From: Scandinavium manionii
GTDB lineage: Bacteria; Pseudomonadota; Gammaproteobacteria; Enterobacterales; Enterobacteriaceae
Length of the DNA: 64,000 bases
Assembly: GCF_024764775.1 (NCBI RefSeq)
Contig: NZ_JALIGC010000037.1
Span: 310,001-374,000 of the forward strand
Direction: 5' to 3'
Shown: positions 44,430 through 53,298 of the stretch, piece after piece
How positions within the stretch are numbered: the first letter of the stretch is position 1
Layout of the letters: every line of letters begins with the position of its first letter
The notes under the pieces: model-generated
What the model saw: only the letters and a program-made list of their open reading frames with translations
Databases searched by the model: none
What the model was told of the DNA's origin: nothing
Translations under genes and position numbers: made by a program

Positions 44430-45005
44430 TCAGTAGTAAGAGTGCTCACCGCGCTGATGTTCGGTCAAATCGCGAACGCCTTTCAGCTCTGGGAATTCAT
44501 TCAGCAGCTGCTTCTCGATCCCTTCTTTCAGCGTCACATCTACCATCGAACAACCGTTACAGCCGCCGCCAAACTGCAGAATAGCGAAACCTTCGTCGGT
44601 GATTTCCATCAGCGACACGCGACCGCCGTGACCGGCGAGCTGCGGGTTAACCTGCGACTGAATCATGTACTCTACGCGCTCCATCAGCGGCGCATCGTCA
44701 GACACTTTACGCATTTTGGCGTTCGGCGCTTTCAGCGTCAGCTGGGAACCTAACTGGTCGGTCACGAAGTCGATGTCCGCATCGTCCAGATATGGCGCGC
44801 TCAGCTCATCGACATACGCGGTCAGCAGGTCAAATTTGAGGGCAGTGTCACTGGCTTCCACCGCATCCGGCGGGCAATAAGAAACACCACATTCAGCATT
44901 CGGGGTGCCTGGGTTAATCACAAATACGCGAATTTGTGTCCCTTCTTCCTGATTTGCCAGCAGTTTGGCAAAGTGCGCTTGTGCAGCATCGGAAATACGG
45001 ATCAT
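44430..45005 (-). CDS. nfuA: Fe-S biogenesis protein NfuA
   Basis: A 191-residue protein that accepts and delivers [4Fe-4S] clusters, important under iron starvation and oxidative stress. A degenerate A-type N-terminal domain (with Cys39 and Cys44 in this sequence) is followed by the Nfu domain with the cluster ligands Cys149 and Cys152 (GGGCNGCSMVDVTL). Downstream of gntX in the same direction, with 58 bases between them. Confidence 0.97.
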   Translation of the reverse strand: MIRISDAAQAHFAKLLANQEEGTQIRVFVINPGTPNAECGVSYCPPDAVEASDTALKFDLLTAYVDELSAPYLDDADIDFVTDQLGSQLTLKAPNAKMRKVSDDAPLMERVEYMIQSQVNPQLAGHGGRVSLMEITDEGFAILQFGGGCNGCSMVDVTLKEGIEKQLLNEFPELKGVRDLTEHQRGEHSYY

Positions 45006-45063
45006 AGCTTTGGCCTAATAGTTGACTACTTTAGTCGGTTATAATACGCCCATCACAAAGGGT

Positions 45064-45738
45064 CTACAAGGTGCGACACAGGCACCATACCTGAACTGAC
45101 GCGGCGCCGTTTTGCAAAAGCAGGCGGGAAAGTTCGGCCACGGTGCTGCCGGTCGTGACGACATCGTCCACAAGGGCGATATGGAGTCCTTGTACCGGGA
45201 ATTCAAGACGAAACGCGTTTTTCAGATTCTGTTTGCGCAATCGAGCCGAAAGCTGATGCTGCGTGGCCGTTGGCATGACTCGGCGAATCGCCTCGGGCTG
45301 ATAGCTTATCCCCAGCCAGCGGGCGAGCGGACGACAGAGTAAATCCGCCTGATTGTATCCGCGTCGCCAATGGCGGCGTTGCCAGAGCGGCACCGCGAGC
45401 AGCCGGTCCGGTTTTTGCCTCCCGTTACACTGCCGCAGGCGGAGCAGAAGCAGTCGCCCCAGCGCGCGGGCCAGTTCAGGCCTGGCGTTGAACTTCCATG
45501 TTTTCACCAGCGTTGATAGCGGCGGCCCGTAGTCATTCACCGCGACCAGGCGTTGCCACGGCGGCGCTTTTTGCAAGCAGCGGCCGCAGTCGGTCTGCCC
45601 GCCAGCGGCAGGCAAACCACAGCGTGGACAGACGGGCAGACGAGAGCTCATGGCGCGGGCGCAGCGCGAGCAAATGCCCCAGTGGGCCATCGCCAGCGGC
45701 ATTTGGCATAGCCAGCACAAGCCGTGGGCTGTTAGCAT
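45064..45738 (-). CDS. gntX: Phosphoribosyltransferase-fold protein GntX (ComF family)
   Basis: A 224-residue ComFC-like protein. The N-terminal part carries four CxxC pairs (CWLC, CSRC, CPRC, CGRC) of zinc-ribbon type, and the C-terminal half a phosphoribosyltransferase motif VDDVVTTGSTVAE. In other bacteria ComF proteins serve DNA uptake; E. coli GntX (YhgH) is needed for using DNA as nutrient and was once linked to gluconate. I prefer the second of two adjacent ATGs (45736-45738, MLTAHG), as GGGAGGAG is better spaced for it. Divergent from bioH. Confidence 0.9.
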   Translation of the reverse strand: MLTAHGLCWLCQMPLAMAHWGICSRCARAMSSRLPVCPRCGLPAAGGQTDCGRCLQKAPPWQRLVAVNDYGPPLSTLVKTWKFNARPELARALGRLLLLRLRQCNGRQKPDRLLAVPLWQRRHWRRGYNQADLLCRPLARWLGISYQPEAIRRVMPTATQHQLSARLRKQNLKNAFRLEFPVQGLHIALVDDVVTTGSTVAELSRLLLQNGAASVQVWCLCRTL

Positions 45739-45776
45739 CATTCTCCTCCCAATTCGAAGAATGAGAACAATAACTG

Positions 45777-46550
45777 ATGAACGACATCTGGTGGCAAACC
45801 AAAGGCGAAGGAAATTGTCATCTTGTGCTGCTGCACGGATGGGGACTGAACGCGGAAGTCTGGGATTGCATTACGCCGGAACTGAGCTCGCAATTCACGC
45901 TTCATCTGGTGGACCTGCCGGGCTTCGGGCGCAGCGCGGGTTTTGGTGCACTTTCGCTGCAAGAGATGACCCGTCTGGTACTGATGAAAGCGCCGGAAAA
46001 AGCGATTTGGCTCGGCTGGAGTCTGGGCGGACTGGTGGCCAGTCTGGCGGCGTTGACCGCCCCGAAACGCGTGCAGGCGCTGGTGACCGTTGCGTCATCA
46101 CCGTGTTTTTCCGCGCAGGCCGACTGGCCGGGCATCAAGCCGGAAGTGTTGTCCGGTTTCCAGCAGCAACTGAGCGAAGATTTTCAGCGCACGGTGGAGC
46201 GTTTCCTCGCCCTGCAGACGCTTGGCACCGAGAGTGCACGCCAGGATGCGCGTCGTCTGAAAAGCACGGTGCTGGCGTTGCCCATGCCGACGACCGAAGT
46301 GCTTAACGGCGGGCTGGAAATCCTCAAAACGGCGGATTTACGCGAGCCACTCACCACGCTTGTGATGCCATTCTTACGGCTTTATGGCCACCTCGACGGG
46401 CTCGTGCCGCGTAAGGTGGTCCCGTTGCTGGATGCGCGCTGGCCGAACAGCCAGTCATATGTTTTCAGCAAAGCGGCACATGCCCCGTTCATCTCCCATC
46501 CGACAGAGTTTTGTCAGCAGTTAGTAGCCCTTAAGCAGGTGATAGTCTGA
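45777..46550 (+). CDS. bioH: Pimeloyl-ACP methyl ester carboxylesterase BioH
   Basis: A 257-residue alpha/beta hydrolase that removes the methyl group from pimeloyl-ACP methyl ester and so ends the BioC-primed pimelate pathway for biotin. The nucleophile Ser82 lies in GWSLGG, the Asp in YGHLDGLVPRK (about residue 207), and the His in AAHAPFISHP (about 235). The length is close to E. coli (256). Divergent from gntX with a 38-base gap, so the promoters overlap. Confidence 0.97.
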   Translation: MNDIWWQTKGEGNCHLVLLHGWGLNAEVWDCITPELSSQFTLHLVDLPGFGRSAGFGALSLQEMTRLVLMKAPEKAIWLGWSLGGLVASLAALTAPKRVQALVTVASSPCFSAQADWPGIKPEVLSGFQQQLSEDFQRTVERFLALQTLGTESARQDARRLKSTVLALPMPTTEVLNGGLEILKTADLREPLTTLVMPFLRLYGHLDGLVPRKVVPLLDARWPNSQSYVFSKAAHAPFISHPTEFCQQLVALKQVIV

Positions 46551-46668
46551 TTTTTAAGGCAAACTGGCAGAATTTATATCAGCGACAATACTTAGAAGGT
46601 CGCTGCGTCAGCGCATTGCCTTTACGCGCGCAGTGCCCACATAAAATGGTCCTAAGGAGAGTACGGCT

Positions 46669-46938
46669 ATGAAATATGTTACGGGTATGGTTACGGCACT
46701 GGTATTGGGTTCTCTCTCTTTCGGCGCGTTTGCGGCCAAAGAAATTCAGAAAGAGGACGTGGCAAAAATGCATCTTACCAAGATTGGCACAGTGACCACC
46801 TCGCGCACTACATCGCCAATGGATGCTAAACAGGATCTGTCGAAAAAAGCCGATGAAAAAGGTGCAACTTACTTCGTGGTGATTGCAGGCGAGAAGAACG
46901 AGAAGACCGTTCACGCGAATGCTGATATCTACAAATAA
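46669..46938 (+). CDS. Small periplasmic DUF1471 (YhcN/BhsA-type) protein
   Basis: An 89-residue exported protein. Residues 1-23 form a signal peptide (ending FGAFAAK, cleavage after AFA or thereabouts). The mature part HLTKIGTVTTSRTTSPMDAKQDLSKKADEKGATYFVVIAGEK follows the DUF1471 pattern of about 60 residues. Relatives respond to stress, acid or biofilm conditions. AAGGAG (46653-46658) precedes the ATG. It lies between bioH and feoC, where E. coli K-12 carries yhgA instead. Single gene with its own terminator; exact paralogue name not assigned. Confidence 0.88.
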   Translation: MKYVTGMVTALVLGSLSFGAFAAKEIQKEDVAKMHLTKIGTVTTSRTTSPMDAKQDLSKKADEKGATYFVVIAGEKNEKTVHANADIYK

Positions 46939-46943
46939 GCAAA

Positions 46944-46966
46944 AAGCGGGCCAGTGGCCCGCTTCT
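46944..46966. terminator. Terminator between the DUF1471 gene and feoC
   Basis: AAGCGGGCC (46944-46952) pairs with GGCCCGCTT (46956-46964) across AGT; A-rich sequence before and TTCTTC after allow function in both directions. The two genes converge here. Confidence 0.85.
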
Positions 46967-46989
46967 TCGTTTGATGCATCAATACGTCG

Positions 46990-47226
46990 TTACTGTAAAA
47001 TCCACCATTCGCGTAAACAGGCTTTTCCTTCCGGGCAGCTCTTACAGTGTCCACTCAGACAATCCGACGGTTCCTCCGCAATGCGCTTCGCTTTGCCCAT
47101 CGCTTCCATCCGCATCAGCATCGCATCAACCATCGGCTGTGGCGTATGCAGCGCCCGGCTCAGCTGCTGAGCCTCCATTCGGCCCTGCAATGCCAGCATG
47201 TTCCGCAGTTCAATCATCGATGCCAT
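46990..47226 (-). CDS. feoC: FeoC, small regulator of the ferrous iron transporter
   Basis: A 78-residue winged-helix protein with a C-terminal cysteine cluster, Cys56, Cys61, Cys64 and Cys70, which binds an Fe-S cluster in homologues. In enteric relatives FeoC protects FeoB from FtsH degradation under low oxygen. Last gene of feoABC, 10 bases after feoB. Confidence 0.95.
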   Translation of the reverse strand: MASMIELRNMLALQGRMEAQQLSRALHTPQPMVDAMLMRMEAMGKAKRIAEEPSDCLSGHCKSCPEGKACLREWWILQ

Positions 47227-47236
47227 GATTTCGTCC

Positions 47237-49558
47237 TTAGTGACAGTCGCCCGCCGGGCTGGCGCAACAGCTGTCGACGGTTTTCCTGGTCGCCAGCAGA
47301 TTCACGTTAACCCGGCTGCGAGCGCGGCGTAACAGGCCCAGCACCACCACGTTAAACAGGATGACGGACAGAATGCAGGTCAGGCTGTAGCGCGGGTGCT
47401 GGTTGTAGCTGGCAACCTGATAGAACAGTGTTGACAGCGACCAGGCGATGTTCAGCCCCCACAGTACCGAGAAGCCCATCCAGCCGCGACTTGATTCGCG
47501 GGCGATGGCGCCCATCACCGAGATGCATGGAATGTAGAGCAGGACGAAAATCAGGTAGCTGTATGCGGCGGCCGCGCTGCCGAATTTGCTGCTCATTACG
47601 CCCATCGCGCCGGTTGCCATTTCGCCGTCGCCTTTGCTGGCTTCGATCGGGTTAGCCAGCACGCTCAGGCTGAAGGTATCTTGCAGGCTCTGCCAGGTTT
47701 CCCCGGCGGCCGCGCCCAGCTCATCCAGCAGATTGAAATCAGCCGGGTTGAACGCTTCCTGTTGAATATTTTCTGCGGTGTAGAGGGTGTTGAGCGTACC
47801 AACCACGACTTCTTTTGCCATCGCACCGGTGAACAGGCCCACGGTGGCCTGCCAGTTATCTTCGTGCACGCCAATGGGTTTGAACAGCGGGGTGATGACG
47901 CGGCTGACGGACGCCAACGCCGAATCGTTAATGTTATCCGCCGCCTGGCCGCTCAGGGTGAAGCTGTTCAGCGCGCTGAGGAAAATACTGACGATCACAA
48001 TTACTTTACCGGCACGGAGAACGAAGCCTTTCAGGCGCTGCCAGGTCTGGATAATCAAACTTTTCAGATGCGGCACGTGGTACACCGGCAGCTCCATCAC
48101 GAACGGCGATGCTTCGCCACGCATGATGGTGTGTTTGAGCATCAGGCCGGTGAGGATAGCCATCACGATACCGAGTACGTACAGCGAGAACACCGCCAGC
48201 GCGCCTTCCTGACCGAAGAATGCGGCGGCAAAGACCGCGAAAATCGCCAGTCGCGCACCACAGGACATAAACGGCGCCATCATGATGGTCATCAGACGTT
48301 CGCGCGGGGCGTCCAGCGTACGCGCGCCCATTACCGACGGCACGTTGCAGCCGAAGCCGACAATCAGTGGCACGAACGATTTCCCTGGCAGCCCGAGGGA
48401 TTGCATCAGGCGGTCCATCACAAACGCTGCGCGGGCCATGTAACCGGAGTCTTCGAGGAACGACAGGAACAGGTACATCATGCCAATCTGCGGTACCAGC
48501 GGTAGCACGGTGTTGATCCCGCCGCCAATCCCCTGCGCGAGGAAAATAGTCAGCCATTCGGGGAAGTGCAGGGTGGCACCCACCCACTGAATGCCGTGAA
48601 TAAAGATAGCCACTGAACCCGCATCGAAAATCGGCTGCAGTGCGCCGCCGATGTTAATCGCCAGCAGGAACATCAGGTACATCACGAACAGGAATACCGG
48701 CAGGCCGAGGAAACGGTTGAGGATAATTCGGTCCACCGCGGCGGTGAAACGGCTCGGTTCGGCGGTCAGGGTGTTACTCACCACATCACACACGGCGGCG
48801 ATGGACTGATAACGCGCATCGGCGATGTGCAGGGCCGGGTCATCCATTTCAGTTTGCAGGCGTTGCAAGGTGGAATCGAGTTGCTGTTGGGCGTGTTCCC
48901 CGGCAAAGCCGAGGCTGTAAATATCGCCTTCAAGCATTTGCAGCCCCAGCCAGCGACGCTGTTTGAGCGGCATCGCTTGCGGCATCACCTGCGCCAGAGA
49001 ATCGGCTTCACGCAACAACGGCTGCGCGTAATGCACCAGCTCTAAATCGTCATTAGCCTGATGGCGGTCAATCGCCATTTTCAGGGCTTCAATGCCGCGT
49101 CCACGCGTCGAAACCAGCGGGATCACCGGGCAGCCGAGGCGCTTTGCCAGCGCGTCGACTTCGATGCGGATTTGCTGCTTTTCCGCGATATCCAGCATGT
49201 TCAGCGCTACGACGCACGGAATGCCGAGCTCCAGTAATTGCAGCGTCAGATACAGGTTGCGCTCAAGGTTGGAGGCATCGACCACGTTGATCAGCAGGTC
49301 GGCATCGCCGCTCAGAATATAGTGGCAGGCAATCTGCTCATCAAGCGACGTTTGCGAAGAGATAGTGGTCAGCGAATAGGTGCCTGGCAGGTCCACCAGC
49401 GTCACCTGATTATCGGTGGTGGTGAACTGGCCTTCTTTACGCTCAACCGTTACGCCGGACCAGTTGCCCACGCGCTGACGCGCGCCAGTTAACTGATTAA
49501 ATAGCGTCGTCTTCCCGGAATTTGGATTGCCAATTAAGCCAATGGTTAATTTCTTCAT
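47237..49558 (-). CDS. feoB: Ferrous iron transporter FeoB
   Basis: A 773-residue protein with an N-terminal G domain (G1 GNPNSGKTT at residues 10-18; G3 DLPGTYSL; G4 NMLD) and a membrane domain with two Gate segments (GCNVPSVMGAR and the later MGAIARESS region). It imports Fe2+ across the inner membrane. The C-terminus holds cysteines (SCCASPAGDCH). Same length as E. coli FeoB. Preceded by feoA with a 29-base gap. Confidence 0.97.
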   Translation of the reverse strand: MKKLTIGLIGNPNSGKTTLFNQLTGARQRVGNWSGVTVERKEGQFTTTDNQVTLVDLPGTYSLTTISSQTSLDEQIACHYILSGDADLLINVVDASNLERNLYLTLQLLELGIPCVVALNMLDIAEKQQIRIEVDALAKRLGCPVIPLVSTRGRGIEALKMAIDRHQANDDLELVHYAQPLLREADSLAQVMPQAMPLKQRRWLGLQMLEGDIYSLGFAGEHAQQQLDSTLQRLQTEMDDPALHIADARYQSIAAVCDVVSNTLTAEPSRFTAAVDRIILNRFLGLPVFLFVMYLMFLLAINIGGALQPIFDAGSVAIFIHGIQWVGATLHFPEWLTIFLAQGIGGGINTVLPLVPQIGMMYLFLSFLEDSGYMARAAFVMDRLMQSLGLPGKSFVPLIVGFGCNVPSVMGARTLDAPRERLMTIMMAPFMSCGARLAIFAVFAAAFFGQEGALAVFSLYVLGIVMAILTGLMLKHTIMRGEASPFVMELPVYHVPHLKSLIIQTWQRLKGFVLRAGKVIVIVSIFLSALNSFTLSGQAADNINDSALASVSRVITPLFKPIGVHEDNWQATVGLFTGAMAKEVVVGTLNTLYTAENIQQEAFNPADFNLLDELGAAAGETWQSLQDTFSLSVLANPIEASKGDGEMATGAMGVMSSKFGSAAAAYSYLIFVLLYIPCISVMGAIARESSRGWMGFSVLWGLNIAWSLSTLFYQVASYNQHPRYSLTCILSVILFNVVVLGLLRRARSRVNVNLLATRKTVDSCCASPAGDCH

Positions 49559-49587
49559 TTTACTGGACTCGCTGTGTCTGGCAGGAA

Positions 49588-49815
49588 TTAACGGATAAGC
49601 GCTTCGATTTCAATTAACGCCAGGTCTTTTTTACGTAATACCAGGCTGACGCGGCGGGTTTCAATATGAACCGGATCGCCGAGGGGCGCGACGCGCACAA
49701 CATGAAAAGAAGAGCCAGGCAACATGCCAAGCGAAAGTAATTTCTGCCGATAAGCCGGGCTAATTTCGCGTGAGAACCCGGTTATCTTCCACGTACTGTC
49801 AGGAGTGAATTGCAT
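49588..49815 (-). CDS. feoA: Ferrous iron transport accessory protein FeoA
   Basis: A 75-residue SH3-like cytoplasmic protein (MQFTPDSTWKITGFSREIS, then LSLGMLPGSSFHVVRVAPLGDPVHIET) needed for FeoB-dependent uptake. First gene of feoABC; the region upstream carries Fur and FNR sites. Confidence 0.96.
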   Translation of the reverse strand: MQFTPDSTWKITGFSREISPAYRQKLLSLGMLPGSSFHVVRVAPLGDPVHIETRRVSLVLRKKDLALIEIEALIR

Positions 49816-49918
49816 AAGACCTGCTTGAGTCGCTAATTGAAAATCCCTTCATACGCGCGCAACGGCGTACGAAACCAAGGATGGTGCCAACAGGAAAGGA
49901 TAAAATATCAACAGTGAC

Positions 49919-49937
49919 GATGATAATGAGAATGGTT
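49919..49937 (-). promoter_or_regulatory. Fur box of feoA
   Basis: GATGATAATGAGAATGGTT matches the repeated GATAAT hexamer pattern of Fur sites. It lies about 105 bases upstream of the feoA start. Fur repression of feo is established in E. coli and Salmonella. Confidence 0.7.
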
Positions 49938-49996
49938 TCTGTCTTCAATCCATAAAATGTGAACGGATGTTCATTTACCGAATAATTGACGCGAAT

Positions 49997-50010
49997 TTGA
50001 TGTGGCTCAA
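49997..50010 (-). promoter_or_regulatory. FNR-like site of feoA
   Basis: TTGAT-GTGG-CTCAA is a match to the FNR palindrome TTGAT-N4-ATCAA with two mismatches in the right half. It lies about 60 bases further from feoA than the Fur box, the order expected for an activator and a repressor site. Confidence 0.6.
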
Positions 50011-50129
50011 TATTTATTGCAGGGAAGGATGTTTGCGAAATAGCAGAATTGTTATCAGGGTGAAAACAATAATGCGAATAATTAACGAAAGGTAAAAAGG
50101 CGTGTCTGAATAATGTCGTGATACATCAG

Positions 50130-50154
50130 GCCCGCTTATAAATAAACGGGCCTG
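50130..50154. terminator. Hairpin downstream of yhgF
   Basis: GGCCCGCTTATA and TAAACGGGCC pair to give a stem of about 7-8 bases 13 bases past the yhgF stop (yhgF runs on the minus strand). The AT-rich DNA beyond it could support termination. Confidence 0.55.
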
Positions 50155-50166
50155 AAGGGCACAGTC

Positions 50167-52494
50167 TTATTTTTTCTTCATCGCCGCGGCCAGCGCATCC
50201 ATCATGGCGCTATTTCCGGCAGGCGTGGCCTCACGACTGCGCGGTTTTGCCGCTTTGGCTGCCGGGCGCGCATTCTGCTCACGACCGCCTCCACCGCCAC
50301 GACGGCTGTTGGTGTCGCCAGGCTGCTCGTCCAGACGCATGGTCAGCGCGATACGCTTACGCTGCATATCCACTTCCAGCACTTTGACCTTCACGATATC
50401 GCCCGCTTTCACCACGGAGTGTGGATCTTCGACGAATTTATCAGCAAGGGACGAGATGTGGACCAGACCATCCTGATGCACGCCGATGTCCACGAACGCG
50501 CCGAAGTTGGTGACGTTAGTCACCGCGCCTTCCAGCACCATGCCTGGCAGCAGGTCGTTCATGGTTTCCACGCCGTCGGCAAACTTCGCCGTTTTGAATT
50601 CCGGACGTGGATCACGGCCCGGTTTTTCAAGCTCTTTGATGATGTCAGTCACCGTCGGCAGACCAAAACGTTCGTCGGTGAAATCGACGGCTTTGACGTC
50701 ACGCAGCGCGCTGCTGTTGCCCATCAAATCTTTCAGCGCCTGCTGGGTCACCGCCAGAATGCGTTCCACAACCGGGTACGCTTCCGGGTGAACGGTTGAG
50801 GCATCGAGCGGGTTGTCGCCGTGGTTGATACGCAGGAAGCCCGCACACTGTTCGAAGGCTTTCGGCCCCAGACGACTCACTTTGAGCAGTTGTTGGCGGT
50901 TCTGGAACTGACCGTTCTCATCACGCCAGGTCACGATATTCTGCGCCATCATGCGCGTCAGGCCCGCGACGCGGGTCAGCAGCGGAACGGAGGCGGTATT
51001 GAGGTCAACGCCGACGGCGTTCACACAGTCTTCCACTACCGCATCCAGTTTACGTGCCAGCTGGCTCTGGCTAACGTCGTGCTGGTACTGGCCGACACCG
51101 ATTGATTTCGGGTCGATTTTCACCAGCTCTGCCAGCGGATCCTGCAAGCGACGGGCGATAGACACCGCGCCACGAATAGACACGTCGAGATCCGGGAATT
51201 CGAGTGCTGCGAGTTCGGAGGCGGAATACACCGACGCCCCGGCTTCGCTGACGATCACTTTTTCCGCCGTCACTTTTGGGAACTGTTTCTGCACGTCGAG
51301 GTAGAAACGCTCGGTTTCGCGCGAGGCGGTACCGTTGCCAATCGCCACCAGTTCGACGTTGTACTTTTCGCACAGCGCTGCCACGACAACCGCCGATTTT
51401 GCAGCCTGGCCGGTGTGAGGGTAAATGGTGTCGGTGGCGACCAGCTTGCCAGTGCCATCAACCACCGCCACTTTCACGCCGGTACGCAGACCTGGATCGA
51501 GACCCATGGTCGCACGCAGGCCCGCCGGAGCGGCCATCAGCAGATCGTGCAGGTTGCGGGCGAAGACGTTAATCGCTTCGTCTTCTGCACGTTCGCGCAC
51601 GGTGCCCATCAGTTCGGTTTCAAGGTGCATCAGCACTTTGATGCGCCACGTCCAGCTCACCACGCCTTTACGCCAGCTGTCTGCCGGGGCGTTATTCAGA
51701 CGCAGATTGAGATGGTCGATGATGATTTGTTCACAATGGCTCTCTTTTGGCGGCTCATCGAACTGCGGATTGGCGTTCAGGGAGAGTTGCAAGATGCCTT
51801 CGTTACGGCCACGGAACATCGCCAGCGCACGGTGAGATGGCGCGGTTGCAATCGGCTCGTGGTGATCGAAGTAATCACGGAATTTCGCGCCTTCTTGCTC
51901 TTTGCCGCTGACCACAACGGCGACGAGATGGGCGTTTTTCCACAGGTAGTTACGCACTTTCGCCAGCAGTTGGGCGTCTTCGGCGAAGCGTTCCATCAGG
52001 ATATAGCGTGCGCCATCGAGGGCGGCTTTGGTGTCGGCCACGCCGTTATCGGCGTTGATGTATTTCGCGGCTTCGTCTTCCGGTACGTGCGACGGCTCGT
52101 TCCACAGCAAATCGGCCAGCGGCTCGAGGCCTGCTTCAATCGCGATTTGCCCGCGGGTACGGCGCTTCGGCTTATACGGAAGGTATAAATCTTCGAGCTC
52201 GGTTTTGCTCAGCGTGCCGTTGATGGCTTTCGCCAGTTCGTCGCTCAGTTTGCCCTGATCGTCGATAGATTTGAGAATCGACTGACGACGGTCTTCCAGC
52301 TCGCGCAAATAGCCAAGACGGGTTTCCAGGTTACGCAGCTGGGTGTCGTCCAGACCGCCGGTGACTTCCTTACGATAACGTGCAATAAACGGCACGGTGT
52401 TCCCTTCATCAAGCAGACGAACGGCAGCAGTAACCTGTTCGTTTCTGGCCTGAAGTTCACCCGCAATAATGCGGCAGAGCGAATCATTCATCAT
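50167..52494 (-). CDS. yhgF: Tex-family RNA-binding protein YhgF
   Basis: A 775-residue Tex-like protein. There is an N-terminal helical region, a YqgF/RuvX-like nuclease-fold domain (MGLDPGLRTGVKVAVVDGTGK near residue 330), helix-hairpin-helix repeats (VGVDLNTASVPLLTRVAGLTRMMAQNIV) and a C-terminal S1 RNA-binding domain (LLPGMVLEGAVTNVTNFGAFVDIGVHQDGLVHISSL), ending in a Gly/Arg-rich tail. It is thought to act in transcription or RNA handling; the precise role is unsettled. The start MMNDSL is as in E. coli. Confidence 0.95.
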   Translation of the reverse strand: MMNDSLCRIIAGELQARNEQVTAAVRLLDEGNTVPFIARYRKEVTGGLDDTQLRNLETRLGYLRELEDRRQSILKSIDDQGKLSDELAKAINGTLSKTELEDLYLPYKPKRRTRGQIAIEAGLEPLADLLWNEPSHVPEDEAAKYINADNGVADTKAALDGARYILMERFAEDAQLLAKVRNYLWKNAHLVAVVVSGKEQEGAKFRDYFDHHEPIATAPSHRALAMFRGRNEGILQLSLNANPQFDEPPKESHCEQIIIDHLNLRLNNAPADSWRKGVVSWTWRIKVLMHLETELMGTVRERAEDEAINVFARNLHDLLMAAPAGLRATMGLDPGLRTGVKVAVVDGTGKLVATDTIYPHTGQAAKSAVVVAALCEKYNVELVAIGNGTASRETERFYLDVQKQFPKVTAEKVIVSEAGASVYSASELAALEFPDLDVSIRGAVSIARRLQDPLAELVKIDPKSIGVGQYQHDVSQSQLARKLDAVVEDCVNAVGVDLNTASVPLLTRVAGLTRMMAQNIVTWRDENGQFQNRQQLLKVSRLGPKAFEQCAGFLRINHGDNPLDASTVHPEAYPVVERILAVTQQALKDLMGNSSALRDVKAVDFTDERFGLPTVTDIIKELEKPGRDPRPEFKTAKFADGVETMNDLLPGMVLEGAVTNVTNFGAFVDIGVHQDGLVHISSLADKFVEDPHSVVKAGDIVKVKVLEVDMQRKRIALTMRLDEQPGDTNSRRGGGGGREQNARPAAKAAKPRSREATPAGNSAMMDALAAAMKKK

Positions 52495-52597
52495 GGCTTT
52501 ATTTCATCTGTAGGATCGAAAAACAGGGGATAGTTATACGGATTGGCCAGCCAAAATACCAGCCGGACCTATCCGTAATCAGAGTGTTCCAGGTGCG

Positions 52598-53071
52598 TTA
52601 TTTCACGTACTCGATCTCATTGACATACCAACTGGCATCGCCCGCCGGAGTCTGCACAATGGCGAGGTCGCCGATCTCTTTTTTCAGTAGCGCGCGGGCC
52701 ATTGGCGAATCGATGGAGATGTAATCTTTGCGCCCGAAAATTTCGTCATAGCCGACAATACGAAAGCGCTTGGTATCGCCATCGTCATTTTCGATTTCCA
52801 CCCAGGCGCCGAAGAAGACTTTGCCTTCCTGCTGTGGGGAGTAATCGACGATTTTTAAATTTTCCAGGCATTTGGTCAGATAGCGAACCCGGCGATCGAT
52901 TTCACGCAGACGTTTTTTGTTGTACTGATAATCGGCGTTTTCGCTGCGATCTCCAAGGCTTGCGGCCCAGGTGACTTTTTTTGTCACCTCAGGTCGGTCT
53001 TCGCGCCAAAGATAATCCAGCTCTTTCTTCAACTTCTCATACCCTTCACGGGTGATTAGCGGCGTTTTCAT
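52598..53071 (-). CDS. greB: Transcript cleavage factor GreB
   Basis: A 157-residue GreA/GreB factor. The N-terminal coiled coil holds the catalytic acidic tip (KKELDYLWREDRPEV, Asp/Glu pair near residues 41-44 by homology) that enters the secondary channel of RNA polymerase and stimulates cleavage of backtracked RNA. The C-terminal FKBP-like domain binds the rim. GreB rather than GreA, since it lies next to ompR and carries the basic patch (NKKRLREIDRRVRYL). Divergent from ompR. Confidence 0.95.
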   Translation of the reverse strand: MKTPLITREGYEKLKKELDYLWREDRPEVTKKVTWAASLGDRSENADYQYNKKRLREIDRRVRYLTKCLENLKIVDYSPQQEGKVFFGAWVEIENDDGDTKRFRIVGYDEIFGRKDYISIDSPMARALLKKEIGDLAIVQTPAGDASWYVNEIEYVK

Positions 53072-53151
53072 TGTGGTGCTACCTTGTGACTACTTGTGCT
53101 TGCGCACATTTTGCCTCATAGATTACGTCAATTGGTTAAAAAATAGTTTTC

Positions 53152-53219
53152 TGTGATGAATTGTACAGATAAGCTGCTGTAAAATATGCTTTGTAACAAT
53201 TTCGGCTAGAATTTATACC
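53152..53219 (+). promoter_or_regulatory. Putative ompR promoter with CRP-like site
   Basis: TTGTAA (53191-53196) and TATACC (53214-53219) are spaced 17 bases and could be a sigma-70 promoter ending 79 bases before the ompR start. TGTGA-N6-GTACA at 53152-53167 is a CRP-like site just upstream. CRP acts on the E. coli ompB promoter, so the arrangement is plausible; both elements are weak matches. Confidence 0.4.
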
Positions 53220-53298
53220 AGATTTAGCTGGAGCCTGGCGTACGCTTTTTTGAGAATACGTACTCATAATTGTTACGAACCTTCTGGGAGTAAAAACA

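Larger units (their letters stand above)
49816..50166. promoter_or_regulatory. feoABC control region and yhgF 3' flank
   Basis: 351 bases between feoA and yhgF. A Fur box lies at 49919-49937 (GATGATAATGAGAATGG, close to GATAATGATAATC) and an FNR-type site at 49997-50010 (TTGAT-GTGG-CTCAA). These suit an operon used under anaerobic, low-iron conditions. Further on, 50130-50160 (GGCCCGCTTATAAATAAACGGGCC) is a hairpin just after the yhgF stop on the other side. Otherwise AT-rich, with no gene. Confidence 0.75.
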
